Shown: positions 7,452-15,535, counted from the first letter of the stretch. The stretch: DNA of 27,013 bases from JASFUX01 sp050050115 (GCA_050050115.1 JASFUX010000015.1:1-27013), one strand, 5' to 3'. The notes: generated from the letters alone by a model not told the origin. Translations and numbers: made by a program.

Positions 7452-8507
7452 CGGCTTGGACGCCGAAAGACCCACCCGGTCGCGCCGCCACCAGAACACC
7501 GAGACGGCAAGCCCCGCGATGAAGCCGCCGAGTGCAAACGCTGGCTCGCCGGTGCGCTCGAGCGCATAGAGCGAGGCGAGGCCGAGCGCGCCGAAGACGC
7601 CTGCCCGCGCAGCCGTGGAGAGAGCGACGGCGACGTGGCTCTCTCCCCGGTCGATGCGCATCTGATAGGCGTGCTCGCGATGCGCCTCGAAGAGGACCCG
7701 CCGGCGCTTGGCGCGCGAGGCGAGGGTCAATAGCGTGTCGGTCAGGATCGGCAGCATCAAGAGCGGCGGCAGCCAGACCGCGCCCAACGGCGCGCGCGCG
7801 ATGAACATCAGCGCCGCGCCGGCGAACCAGAACCCGATCAGCAACGAGCCGATGTCGCCCATGAACACCCGGCCCTTGGGCGCATTGACCGGCAGGAAGC
7901 CCGCGATCCCGCCCGCCAGCACGGCGGACGCCAACGCCGCCTCGTACGCGCCGATCATCAAGGCGGCGACGGCCAGAGCGAGCGCGGCGACGCCGACGGC
8001 CGCGCCGGCGAGCCCGTTCGAGCCGTCCATGAAGTTGGTCGCGTTCATCACAGTGAAAACCCATAGCCCCGAACCAACCACCGCGAGCCATGGCGCCAGC
8101 GCGAGCGCCGCGTTCGCGGTCGCGGGCAGCAGGTCAACCCGGCCGAGCAGATACGCGGCGAGAACGCTCAGCGCCCACAAGACGGCGAACTTGAAGACCG
8201 CGGAGAGATCGAACACGTCGTCGAGCAAGCCCAAGGCGCCCGCCGCCGCGGCCAGCCCGCTCAAGGCAGCCAGCCGCGCCAGCCCTACGGCGTCCGCGCT
8301 CTCAGGCCTCAGCACTGCGACAACGATCAAGGCGACGAAGGCGCCCGCGGCGATCCCGAGCCCGCCGCTCGACGGCGTCGGCGCGGGGTGACGTGAACGG
8401 GGTCCAGGCGGCGCCAATGGCCCGGCGGCCTCGACGGCTCGCGTCCCCGCGTAGCCGACCAGCGCGGCGAGCAGCGCGGCCAGCGGGATCGTCAGCACAA
8501 AGCTCAC
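7404..8507 (-). CDS. WecA/WbpL-like polyprenyl-phosphate sugar-1-phosphate transferase (GT4/PNPT family)
   Basis: A polytopic membrane enzyme of 367 residues that transfers a sugar-1-phosphate from a UDP-sugar to undecaprenyl phosphate, starting a glycan. Family motifs in order: GLLDDVFD with Asp96/Asp97, NFMDGSNGLAG at 158-168, VFMGDIGSLLIGF at 214-226, and the cytoplasmic HREHAYQ at 276-282. The HREHAYQ form with a following SH is typical of WbpL/WecA-type enzymes rather than MraY. I place the start at GTG 8507: it overlaps the ispE stop in a GTGA arrangement, and the hydrophobic N-terminus begins there. A longer in-frame upstream reading would lie inside ispE and is arginine-rich. The last ~19 residues (polar, S/G/Q-rich) are encoded in the overlap with uppP and are probably dispensable. 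The sugar is unknown. Confidence 0.9.
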   Translation of the reverse strand: MSFVLTIPLAALLAALVGYAGTRAVEAAGPLAPPGPRSRHPAPTPSSGGLGIAAGAFVALIVVAVLRPESADAVGLARLAALSGLAAAAGALGLLDDVFDLSAVFKFAVLWALSVLAAYLLGRVDLLPATANAALALAPWLAVVGSGLWVFTVMNATNFMDGSNGLAGAAVGVAALALAVAALMIGAYEAALASAVLAGGIAGFLPVNAPKGRVFMGDIGSLLIGFWFAGAALMFIARAPLGAVWLPPLLMLPILTDTLLTLASRAKRRRVLFEAHREHAYQMRIDRGESHVAVALSTAARAGVFGALGLASLYALERTGEPAFALGGFIAGLAVSVFWWRRDRVGLSASKPSAGSRSEQDPGQEGR

Positions 8508-9457
8508 GCCGACCCCGCCGCGCTCTGCGCGCCCAACGAAGAAGCGAACGTTCCCGCGCCGCCGAGCCGCGCCGGAGCGGCCCACCAGTCGGGATGTTCG
8601 TCGCCAAGCTGCGCGGCGGCGCGGTTGGCCGCTCCGGCGTCGTCGAACACCGCCCAGCAGGTCGCGCCCGAGCCGGACATCCGGGCCAGGCGCGCGCCGG
8701 GCGAAGCGGTAAGCGCGGCGAGCGTCTCCTTGATCGGCGGCGCGACCTTGGTTGCGGCATCGGTGAGATCGTTGCCGAGGGTGCGGAGGACGGCAATCGC
8801 CTCCTCCGAGGTCGAAGCGGACGGCGGCGCGAGGCCTGGCTCGGAATAGCGCCCCTCGGCGGCGAAGGCGGCGAACACGTCAGGCGTCGGCGCCGCGCAA
8901 CCCGAATTGGCGAGCACCACGTCGAGCGCCGGCCAGGTTCTGAGTGGGCGAAGGTCTTCGCCGATCCCACACATCACCAGCGGCCGCGCCAGCACGCAGG
9001 CCGGACCGTCGGCGCCGAGCGCGATCGCCTGACGCGCCATTTCATCATCTGTCCACGGAAGCTCGAACGCACGCGCAAGCACGCGCAGCGCGGCCGCCGC
9101 GTCCGAGGTGCCGCCGCCCAGGCCGGCCGCCACGGGCAATGACTTGATCAAAGCCACGTCGACCGAGAAGCGCCGCGGGCGCGCGGCGGCGCGGGCGATC
9201 TCATAGGCTCGCTCGACCGACAGCGCCGCGCCTTGGCCAAGCGCCTCGTGCAGCGCCGCGGCGAACGGGCCGGCGATGGAGACGCTCTCGCACTCGTTTG
9301 CGCGCTCGGGAACCTCTTCGATCTCGATGTCGAGGTCGTCGCCGATGTCGGCGAAGGCGACGAGGCTTTCAAGAAGGTGATAGCCGTCCTCCCGGCGGCC
9401 GACGACCGCCAGGGAGAGATTCACTTTCGCCGGCGCGAACTCTTGATGCGTCGTCAC
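8504..9457 (-). CDS. ispE: 4-diphosphocytidyl-2-C-methyl-D-erythritol kinase IspE
   Basis: IspE phosphorylates CDP-methylerythritol in the non-mevalonate (MEP) isoprenoid pathway. The 317-residue protein is a GHMP kinase. Substrate-side Lys11 lies in APAKVNLSL, the ATP loop PVAAGLGGGTSDA is at 108-120, and the catalytic Asp is probably D150 in ALGADGPA. The C-terminal RMSGSGATCWAVFD is the third GHMP motif. It is slightly longer than typical members (about 280-300) because of an alanine-rich C-terminal tail. The start is GTG at 9457, 28 bp after the TPR gene stop, with a weak GGGAA-like site. Its stop overlaps the GTG of the next gene by 4 bp, so the two are probably translationally coupled. 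MEP-pathway isoprenoids are the source of the undecaprenyl carrier used by the downstream gene. Confidence 0.96.
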   Translation of the reverse strand: MTTHQEFAPAKVNLSLAVVGRREDGYHLLESLVAFADIGDDLDIEIEEVPERANECESVSIAGPFAAALHEALGQGAALSVERAYEIARAAARPRRFSVDVALIKSLPVAAGLGGGTSDAAAALRVLARAFELPWTDDEMARQAIALGADGPACVLARPLVMCGIGEDLRPLRTWPALDVVLANSGCAAPTPDVFAAFAAEGRYSEPGLAPPSASTSEEAIAVLRTLGNDLTDAATKVAPPIKETLAALTASPGARLARMSGSGATCWAVFDDAGAANRAAAQLGDEHPDWWAAPARLGGAGTFASSLGAQSAAGSA

Positions 9458-9485
9458 CGTTCCCGCGGGGCCTGAACTAGTGGAT

Positions 9486-11195
9486 CTACGGCGAAGCGAT
9501 CATCGGCTCGTCGACGACGGGCGGCAATCCGGCGTCGAGCTTGTCCGCAAGCGCCGCGGCCAGCTCCTCGTCCGGATCGAGCGTCAGCGAGCGCCGCCAC
9601 TGATAGCTCGCCTCGAGCCGGCGGCCGACCCGCCAATAGGCGTCGCCCAGATGATCGTTGAGCGTCGGATCCTGCGGATCGAGCTCGACGGCGCGCTCCA
9701 GGTGGCGGACCGCCTCGTCGAACTCGCCGAGCCGATAGTGCGCCCAGCCGAGGCTGTCGACGATGTAGCCGGAGTTCGGCTCAAGCTCGACTGCGCGGCG
9801 GATGAGCTCGAAGGCCTCCTCAAGGTGCTCGCCGCGGTCGACCCAGGAATAGCCCAGGTAGTTGAGCACCTGAGCCTGGTCGGGTTCGATTTCGAGCGCG
9901 CGCTGGAAGTACTCCTCCGCCTCGTCCCAACGATCCCGGCGTTCGAGCGTCACCGCGTAGGAGAAGTAAAGCTCCCACGCCGCCGCGCCGTCCTCGGCCT
10001 CGGACGCGTCGATCAGCTGGCGATAAATCCGGCCCGCGTCCTCGAACCGCTCGAGGCTCGAATAGAGATCGGCGAGCGCACTGCTCGCGCGCCAGTCCTC
10101 GGCGCCGGTGTCGAGTTCGGTCAGCACCGACAGCGCCTGTTCCTCACGCCCCAGCCTGAGCAGCGTCGAGGCCTCGGCGATGCGGATCTGGGTGAGGTAG
10201 GTCGAGCTGTCCGGCGCGGCGTCGTAGACGCGCACCGCTTCGTCAGGCTGGTACATCAGCTGGTCGAGCAGGAATCCGAGGTGCTGGCGCGCCAGCCCGT
10301 TCTCCGGATCGAGATAGACCGCCAGACGCAGATAGATCAGCGCCAGGTCCGAAGGCGCGTTGCTCGCCAGCGTCGCGGCCGGACCGTAGACGGCGAGAGA
10401 CGCGGCCTTCGCGGGGCTCGCGGCGAACGCTTCGGCGCGCCCGCCTTGGGCGATGCGCGCCAGCGCGTCGATCGCGACTTGGTCGTCGGGGAAATCGTTG
10501 AGGTGGCGCGTATAAAGCCCCATCGCCTCGGCCGTACGGCCTTCGCGTTCGAGCCGCGCGCCGTAGGCGGCGACGACCACCGGCCGAATGAGACCGCTCT
10601 CGTAGGCTTCGCGATAAGCGTCGTCGGCCTGCTCGTCGCGTCCGGCGCGCTCAAGGATCATCGCGCGGTGCAGCGTCATCAGATGACCGAGGATCTGCGC
10701 ATCGCGCGGCGGATCGAGCGCGTCAAGCGCGGCGTCGGTGTCGCCGAGATCCGCGTAAGCCCAGGCCAGCACCAGCGAGCCGACGACGCGGTTGAACGGG
10801 CCGAGGTCGACATCCTCGAGCATCGTCACCGCGCGGCGCGGCCTGCCCTCCTTGACGGCGCGGCTGGCGAGCACGACGCGCGCCAGACGATCCGTAGACG
10901 GCGCGCCCAGCGCCCGCTCGGCGAGACGGGCCGCCTCGTCGAAGTCGCCCCCGCGCATCGCCGCGAGGAAGGCGCGTTCGAGCAGCAGAGGATCGTCCGG
11001 CGCCAGCTCGAGCGCAGTGCGGTAGTAGGAGGAGGACTCTGCGATCTGCGAGGTGCGCTCGGCGTGCTGGGCGGCGAGGAAGGCGCCGTAGGCCTGTCCG
11101 GAGCGGTCAGCGCGAAGATCGGCCGGATCCGCCGAAGCGCATCCCGCCAAAGCGCCGCACAAGGCCGTGACGGCGAAGATAGCGATTCTTCTCAT
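9486..11195 (-). CDS. TPR-repeat lipoprotein
   Basis: A 569-residue protein with an N-terminal lipoprotein signal (MRRIAIFAVTALCGALAGC, lipobox LAGC, Cys19), followed by tetratricopeptide repeats over nearly its full length. The clearest repeats are near residues 55-125 and 395-555, for example LNYLGYSWVDRGEHLEEAFELIRRAVELEPN and LGWAHYRLGEFDEAVRHLERAVELDP. It should be a periplasm-facing scaffold or adaptor; the residue after the lipidated Cys is Ala, which would favour the outer membrane under the E. coli sorting rule. No enzyme motif is visible. The position between etfD and ispE is a common arrangement in alphaproteobacteria, yet no functional link to either is established. A long open frame on the other strand is a composition artefact of the high GC. 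Confidence 0.9.
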   Translation of the reverse strand: MRRIAIFAVTALCGALAGCASADPADLRADRSGQAYGAFLAAQHAERTSQIAESSSYYRTALELAPDDPLLLERAFLAAMRGGDFDEAARLAERALGAPSTDRLARVVLASRAVKEGRPRRAVTMLEDVDLGPFNRVVGSLVLAWAYADLGDTDAALDALDPPRDAQILGHLMTLHRAMILERAGRDEQADDAYREAYESGLIRPVVVAAYGARLEREGRTAEAMGLYTRHLNDFPDDQVAIDALARIAQGGRAEAFAASPAKAASLAVYGPAATLASNAPSDLALIYLRLAVYLDPENGLARQHLGFLLDQLMYQPDEAVRVYDAAPDSSTYLTQIRIAEASTLLRLGREEQALSVLTELDTGAEDWRASSALADLYSSLERFEDAGRIYRQLIDASEAEDGAAAWELYFSYAVTLERRDRWDEAEEYFQRALEIEPDQAQVLNYLGYSWVDRGEHLEEAFELIRRAVELEPNSGYIVDSLGWAHYRLGEFDEAVRHLERAVELDPQDPTLNDHLGDAYWRVGRRLEASYQWRRSLTLDPDEELAAALADKLDAGLPPVVDEPMIASP

Positions 11196-11262
11196 GTTCC
11201 CATGGTCGCTCGCTGCGCCCCCGCGTGCAAGCGCGCGGCGCGGTCATAGTTGATATACTTGA

Positions 11263-12945
11263 TCACATGTTCGGATAATTCGGCCCTCCGCCGCCTTCGG
11301 GGGTCACCCATGTAATGTTTTGGTTAGGATCCTTGATGTCGCACGTCTTGCAGTGAACGCAGTTCTGAGCGTTGATCTGGAACCGGACGTCGCCGCCCTC
11401 CTCCTCGACCCATTCGTAAACGCCCGCCGGGCAGTAGCGCGCCGAAGGCCCGGCGAAGACGTCGTGCTCCGAGGTCTTCTGCAAGGTGGCGTCGCGCACC
11501 ATCAGGTGCACGGGCTGCTCCTCCTCGTGGTTGGTGAACGAGAAGGCGACGTTGGTGAGCTTGTCGAACGAAAGCACCCCGTCGGGCTTGGGATAGTCGA
11601 TCTTCCGATGCCGGCTGGCGGGCTCGAGGCTCGCCGCGTCGGTCTTGGCGTGCTTGAGCGATCCGCCGAAGGAGAACGGCGAAAAGCCGCCGAACAGGGT
11701 CGCGCACCACATGTCGATCCCGCCGAGCATGATGCCGAGCATCGTGCCGAAGCGCGACCACAGCGGCTTGGCGTTGCGCACCAGCTTGAGCTCCTTGGCG
11801 ACCCAGCTGTTCTCGTAGGCCTCCTGGTAGCTCGACAGCTCGTCGTGCTGACGGCCCTCGCCCAACGCGGCGTAGACCGCCTCTGCGGCGATCATGCCGG
11901 TCTTCATCGCGTTGTGACTGCCTTTGATCCTTGGGACGTTGACGAAGCCCGCCGCGCAGCCGGCGAGCACGCCGCCGGGGAACGCGAGCTTGGGCACCGA
12001 CTGGTAGCCGCCCTCGGTGATCGCCCGGGCGCCGTAGGCGACGCGCTCGCCGCCTTCGAGATGCTTGGCGATCGACGGATGGTGCTTGGCGCGCTGGAAC
12101 TCCTGATAGGGCGAAACCCAGGGGTTCTTGTAGTTCAGATGCACCACGAAGCCGACCGAAACGAAGTTGTCGCCGAAGTGGTAGAGGAACGTGCCTCCGC
12201 CGGTGTCGTTGTCGAGCGGCCAACCCATCGTGTGCTGAACAAGACCCGGCTTGAACACCTCGTCGGGCACCTTCCAAAGCTCTTTAAGACCAATGCCGAA
12301 CTTGGCCGGCTCGGAGTCTTTGTCGAGCTCGAACTCGCGGATGAGCCGCTTGGCGAGCGAGCCGCGAGCGCCCTCGGCGATGATCGTGTACTTGGCGATG
12401 ATGTCGATGCCGGGCGTATAGGCGCCCTCTTTCGGCTTGCCGTCGCGGCCCACGCCCATGTCCCCCAGGCGCACGCCCTTGATCGCTCCGTCCTCGGCGT
12501 AAAGTGGTTCGGCGGCGGCGAAGCCGGGGTAGATCTCGACGCCGAGCGCCTCGGCCTGCTCGCCAAGCCAGCGGGTCAGGTTCGCCAGCGAGGTCGCATA
12601 GCAGCCGTGGTTGCTCATCAGCGGCGGCATCAACAACAGCGGGATGGAAAAGCTGCCAGAAGGCCCGAGCACGAGGAATGAGTCCTTGCTGACTTCGGAC
12701 TCGAGCGGCGCGCCGCGCTCCTTCCAGTCGGGGAAGAGCTCGGTGAGCGCCTTCGGATCGACGACCGCGCCGGAAAGGATGTGCGCGCCGACCTCCGAAC
12801 CTTTCTCGAGGACAGCGACCGAGACCTCCCGCCCCGCTTCCGCTTCGAGCTGCTTTAAGCGAATCGCCGCGGCGAGACCGGCCGGCCCCGCGCCGACGAT
12901 CGCCACGTCGTACTCCGTCGACTCGCGCTCGACGTCCTCGCTCAT
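11263..12945 (-). CDS. etfD: Electron-transfer flavoprotein:ubiquinone oxidoreductase (ETF-QO)
   Basis: ETF-QO moves electrons from the electron-transferring flavoprotein (fed by acyl-CoA and other dehydrogenases) to ubiquinone at the inner membrane. The 560-residue length is standard. The FAD-binding GAGPAG is at 18-23, followed by the conserved VLEKGSEVGAHILSGAVVDPKAL. The 4Fe-4S ligands are at the C-terminus: Cys505 in YCPAGVYEW and Cys529, 532, 535 in NCVHCKTCDIKDP. The ending ITWVTPEGGGGPNYPNM is characteristic. A GAGGAG ribosome site about 8 nt upstream supports the ATG at 12945. This is the first gene of a probable minus-strand operon that continues with the TPR lipoprotein, ispE and the sugar-phosphate transferase. 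The symbol etfD is used for bacterial ETF-QO; it was also called etfQO. Confidence 0.97.
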   Translation of the reverse strand: MSEDVERESTEYDVAIVGAGPAGLAAAIRLKQLEAEAGREVSVAVLEKGSEVGAHILSGAVVDPKALTELFPDWKERGAPLESEVSKDSFLVLGPSGSFSIPLLLMPPLMSNHGCYATSLANLTRWLGEQAEALGVEIYPGFAAAEPLYAEDGAIKGVRLGDMGVGRDGKPKEGAYTPGIDIIAKYTIIAEGARGSLAKRLIREFELDKDSEPAKFGIGLKELWKVPDEVFKPGLVQHTMGWPLDNDTGGGTFLYHFGDNFVSVGFVVHLNYKNPWVSPYQEFQRAKHHPSIAKHLEGGERVAYGARAITEGGYQSVPKLAFPGGVLAGCAAGFVNVPRIKGSHNAMKTGMIAAEAVYAALGEGRQHDELSSYQEAYENSWVAKELKLVRNAKPLWSRFGTMLGIMLGGIDMWCATLFGGFSPFSFGGSLKHAKTDAASLEPASRHRKIDYPKPDGVLSFDKLTNVAFSFTNHEEEQPVHLMVRDATLQKTSEHDVFAGPSARYCPAGVYEWVEEEGGDVRFQINAQNCVHCKTCDIKDPNQNITWVTPEGGGGPNYPNM

Positions 12946-13137
12946 GGCGTGCTCCTCGTGATCGCTGAGCCGGCGCGCACGAAATCGGTCGATCAGCGCG
13001 CGCCGAGCATGTTCAGAACAGCCGCCTCCGCGCGACGGGGCTCAAGGGGGCGGCCTCCGGCGCGGCGCGGCGCAGGGAATCATCGCCGACGGCTTAGCGG
13101 ATAGGGCGAGTAAGGGCTAGAGGCGCGACGATTCCGC

Positions 13138-13857
13138 TCACGGGGTTTGATCGTCTTCCCCCTCGCCGCCCGAAGGCGGTTGAGCCCGAGGACCCGGCTC
13201 GGGATCGTCCTCGGGCGCATCGACATCTTCGGCGGCTTCCGCGCCATCGTCCGCCTCGGATCCCCGCCGCGTCTTTCGCCGCCACGCGGCGGGGGAAAAC
13301 CGCTCGCGCCAGCTTTCGACGTCGGCGAGCGCCCGATCGAGCGCGGCCATCGTCTTGGAGAGATCGCCGGCCTCGTCCTTCAGCCACGCCTGAGTAGCGC
13401 GCGCCAGCACCAGGACGAAGCCCTGCACCCGCGCCGCGCCGAGCGGGCCGGAGGTGTCCACGCCCGCCAGCTCGAGCAGCCAGCGCGCCGTGCGCGCGGC
13501 CCGCGGCCAAAGCAGCGCAGCCTTGAGCGGTGCGGAGGTCTCCTCGGCGAGGATCGAGACCAGGCCGTCTCGCCGCGCCTCCATCGCGTCAAAGCGCGCC
13601 ATCGCCGCATCGAACACGCGCTCGCGCTCGGCGGCGTCGGGGTCAAGGTCAAGCTCGTCCGCGGCCGCGCGGTCGAGCAGCGCGGCGATCGCGCCGAGCA
13701 CGTCGTCCTTGGAGGAAAAGACGCCGTAGGCGTCGGTCATCGACAGTCCCGCCGCGTCGACGATCTCGCGCAGCGTCAGCTTCCGCCACGGCGTCCCGGC
13801 GGCGAGTTTGAGCGCGGCCTCGGCGGCGCGGACATGGATGTCGTCGGAGCGGCTCAT
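13138..13857 (-). CDS. TetR-family-like transcriptional regulator with acidic tail
   Basis: A 239-residue protein with a TetR-type helix-turn-helix at the N-terminus: TPWRKLTLREIVDAAGLSMTDAYGVFSSKDDVLGAIAALL, about 21-60, in which AYGVFSSKDDVL corresponds to the usual YYHFxxKEDLL. The middle is an all-helical ligand-binding-type region to about residue 195. The last ~45 residues are strongly acidic and Pro/Gly-rich (EADDGAEAAEDVDAPEDDPEPGP...), almost certainly disordered, and not a usual TetR feature. It lies 49 bp downstream of proC on the same strand, as the last gene of a ybjN-proC unit. Ligand and target are unknown. A COQ9-type relative was considered because that family also has a TetR fold, but no COQ9 signature is evident. 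Confidence 0.82.
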   Translation of the reverse strand: MSRSDDIHVRAAEAALKLAAGTPWRKLTLREIVDAAGLSMTDAYGVFSSKDDVLGAIAALLDRAAADELDLDPDAAERERVFDAAMARFDAMEARRDGLVSILAEETSAPLKAALLWPRAARTARWLLELAGVDTSGPLGAARVQGFVLVLARATQAWLKDEAGDLSKTMAALDRALADVESWRERFSPAAWRRKTRRGSEADDGAEAAEDVDAPEDDPEPGPRAQPPSGGEGEDDQTP

Positions 13858-13906
13858 AGGTTTGAGATGCGCTTCGGGACCGGCGAACGCAAGCCGGCGA
13901 CGGGGA

Positions 13907-14728
13907 TTAGCTCCCCAGCTCCTTGGCGCGCCAGATTGCGGCGGCCACCGCCTCCTCGACCAGGGCGTCGAGCCCCTCGCTCGCCCTCAAGACCCCCAGC
14001 GCCGCCTCGGTCGTCCCGCCCGGCGAGGTGACGCCTTCGCGCAAGGCGACGGGGTCGGCGTCCGGGTCGGCGAGCATGCCGCCCGCGCCGGCGACGGTCG
14101 CGTGCGCCAGGGTTCGCGCCGTCTCGGCGGGCAGGCCGTGGGCGATACCCGCCGCCGCCATCGCCTCGGTCAGGGCGTATACATAGGCCGGGCCCGAGCC
14201 CGACAGCGCCGTGACGGCGTTCATCTGCGCCTCGTCGTCGACCTCGACGACGGTCCCGCCGGCTTCGAGCAGCGCCCGGGCGCGCTCGCGCTGGCCTTCG
14301 GTGACCGCTTCATGGGCGACAAAAGCGGTCGCGCCCATGCCGATCTCGACTGGCGTGTTGGGCATGGCGCGGATCAGGAAGCCGCGCGGGAAACTCTGCT
14401 TCAAGCTCGCCAGCGTCACGCCGGCGATGATCGAGATGATCAGCACGCCCGCGGGAATGATCGGCGCAAGCGCGCCGGCCACCGAAGCAAAGAGCTGCGG
14501 CTTGATCGCCAGGAGGACCGTGTCGACGTTCTCGAACATCTCTTTTTCGGCGTGCCCGGCCGTGCGCGCGCCGAGCGCCTCGGCGCGTTCGCGGGCGGCG
14601 CGTTCGGGATCGATGACCAGGATCTCGTTGGCGGCGAGGCCGGGATGATTGCTCGCCCAGGCGCGAACCATCGCAGCTCCCATGCGGCCGCCGCCGACGA
14701 CCGCCAGGCGCGCGCGGGCCTCGCTCAC
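13907..14728 (-). CDS. proC: Pyrroline-5-carboxylate reductase ProC
   Basis: ProC reduces 1-pyrroline-5-carboxylate to proline with NAD(P)H, the last step of proline synthesis, in the cytoplasm. The 273-residue protein shows the Rossmann loop VVGGGRMGAAM (10-20), LLAIKPQ, IISIIAGVTL, the highly conserved IRAMPNTPVEIGMGATAF, ALSGSGPAYVYALTEAM, and the C-terminal VTSPGGTTEAAL. All are family hallmarks. The start is GTG at 14728, overlapping the stop of the upstream YbjN-like gene by 4 bp (GTGA), so translation is probably coupled. Confidence 0.97.
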   Translation of the reverse strand: MSEARARLAVVGGGRMGAAMVRAWASNHPGLAANEILVIDPERAARERAEALGARTAGHAEKEMFENVDTVLLAIKPQLFASVAGALAPIIPAGVLIISIIAGVTLASLKQSFPRGFLIRAMPNTPVEIGMGATAFVAHEAVTEGQRERARALLEAGGTVVEVDDEAQMNAVTALSGSGPAYVYALTEAMAAAGIAHGLPAETARTLAHATVAGAGGMLADPDADPVALREGVTSPGGTTEAALGVLRASEGLDALVEEAVAAAIWRAKELGS

Positions 14729-15225
14729 GCTTCGCCAGCCGTCTCGAACATAGCGGCCGAGACGGCCTCCTGCGGGGTTTTGCCGGCCCAGACCATGTAG
14801 TTGTAAGCCGGATAGAACCGCTCACCCGCCTCGACCGCGGCGGCGATCAGGGCGGCGATCTGCCCCGGATCGGGGATCGCGCCGCCGGGCAAGGCGATTG
14901 AATTGCGATAGACGATCGCTCCGTCTTCGGACCAAACGTCGAAGTGGCCGAGCCACAGCCGTTCATTGAGCAGCGCCACCAGATCGCAGGTTTTCGCGCG
15001 CTCCTTCACCGGCGCCCGGGTCTCGAGCCCGACGCAGATGTGGAGCGTTTCAATGGTCTCGCTCCACGCGAACCAGATCTGATGGGTAAGCCGCTCGCCC
15101 GGAGCGGTGAAATGCACCTCGCCGTCGCCCGTGCGCTCGTACGCGAACTCCTCTGCAGCGACGACTTGCTCGACGATGTCGAGCGGCTCGGCGGGATGAT
15201 CGCGGCGACTGATTTGAACGTCCAT
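14725..15225 (-). CDS. YbjN-domain protein
   Basis: A 166-residue cytoplasmic protein of the YbjN family, whose fold resembles type III secretion chaperones. Recognisable parts are the amphipathic N-terminal half with a repeated pattern of acidic and aromatic residues (GDGEVHFTAPGERLTHQIWFAWSETIETLHICVGLE), LLNERLWLGHFDVWSEDGAIVYRNSIALPGG in the middle, and the closing YPAYNYMVWAGKTPQEAV. The last two are typical of alphaproteobacterial YbjN proteins located beside proC. A GAGG site lies just upstream of the ATG. The molecular role is not known; in E. coli YbjN has been linked to stress tolerance and motility. It is the first gene of the ybjN-proC-tetR unit. Confidence 0.88.
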   Translation of the reverse strand: MDVQISRRDHPAEPLDIVEQVVAAEEFAYERTGDGEVHFTAPGERLTHQIWFAWSETIETLHICVGLETRAPVKERAKTCDLVALLNERLWLGHFDVWSEDGAIVYRNSIALPGGAIPDPGQIAALIAAAVEAGERFYPAYNYMVWAGKTPQEAVSAAMFETAGEA

Positions 15226-15321
15226 GAGGCCTCGCTCTGACGCGATGTAGAATCGCTTAGATCGACGCTAACGCGCTCTGCTTGCGATTCTCAAACGATT
15301 CCATCGGCCGAAACGGGAGTA

Positions 15322-15337
15322 CTAACTAGGGATTAAC
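15322..15337 (+). promoter_or_regulatory. CtrA-box-like site in the ybjN/rubrerythrin intergenic region
   Basis: The sequence CTAA-N7-TTAAC differs by one base from the CtrA consensus TTAA-N7-TTAAC used in Caulobacter-type cell-cycle control. It stands out because the surrounding DNA is GC-rich. It lies 97 bp upstream of the ybjN start and about 120 bp upstream of the rubrerythrin promoter. This is only a motif match; CtrA itself is not in the window. Confidence 0.25.
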
Positions 15338-15451
15338 AGCTCGCCGTCGCTCGACTTTTTCCGTGCGCGAATCGCCGCTTCGCAACGACGCGCCGCGCGC
15401 GAGGCCCCCGCCCGTCCTCCACAGGCTTCGCGAAAATTTGGATCGGCCCCC

Positions 15452-15481
15452 TTGACGATATTAGAATTATTCTAATCATAA
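15452..15481 (+). promoter_or_regulatory. Candidate promoter of the rubrerythrin cassette
   Basis: TTGACG at 15452-15457 is a good -35. A -10 falls within 15473-15481 (TAATCA or TCATAA, depending on whether the spacer is 15 or 18 bp). The 17-bp Irr-like palindrome fills the spacer and touches the -10, an arrangement expected of a repressor operator. The predicted start of transcription is near 15485-15488, giving an untranslated leader of about 80 nt before the GTG at 15569. Confidence 0.5.
15460..15476. promoter_or_regulatory. Irr-box (iron control element)-like perfect palindrome
   Basis: ATTAGAAT-T-ATTCTAAT is a perfect inverted repeat of 8+1+8 bp. The core TTAGAA-N5-TTCTAA matches the Irr/ICE type operator of alphaproteobacteria (TTTAGAA-N3-TTCTAAA). 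Irr is a Fur-family regulator that acts at low iron or haem and commonly represses iron-storage and iron-using genes, including rubrerythrin-like mbfA. The site lies between the -35 and -10 of the rubrerythrin gene, which fits repression. Binding by another Fur-family protein cannot be excluded. Confidence 0.65.
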
Positions 15482-15521
15482 ACGATGCGACGCGCCGGCT
15501 CGGAAGACCACTTCAGCGCGC

Positions 15522-15535
15522 CGTTTGATCAAACG
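15522..15535. repeat. 14-bp perfect palindrome in the rubrerythrin leader
   Basis: CGTTTGATCAAACG is a perfect 7+7 inverted repeat located 34 bp upstream of the GTG start, downstream of the predicted transcription start. It could be a second operator or form a short hairpin in the leader. It does not match an FNR box, since TTGAT and ATCAA overlap instead of being spaced by 4 bp. Confidence 0.4.

Noticed and set aside
9480..11249. Open frame of 589 codons on the plus strand
   Set aside because: It lies opposite the well-supported TPR lipoprotein gene, is rich in Arg/Ala/Gly/Val as expected from the antisense of GC-rich coding DNA, and shows no domain.
11320..12681. Open frame of 453 codons on the plus strand
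   Set aside because: It is the antisense shadow of the ETF-QO gene, with no ribosome site or domain.
13138..13857. COQ9-family ubiquinone-synthesis protein
   Set aside because: The fold is TetR-like and COQ9 shares it, but the N-terminal helix-turn-helix is intact and no COQ9 signature is visible.
15522..15535. FNR/Dnr-type binding site reading of the TTTGATCAAA palindrome
   Set aside because: The FNR consensus needs four bases between TTGAT and ATCAA; here the half-sites overlap.
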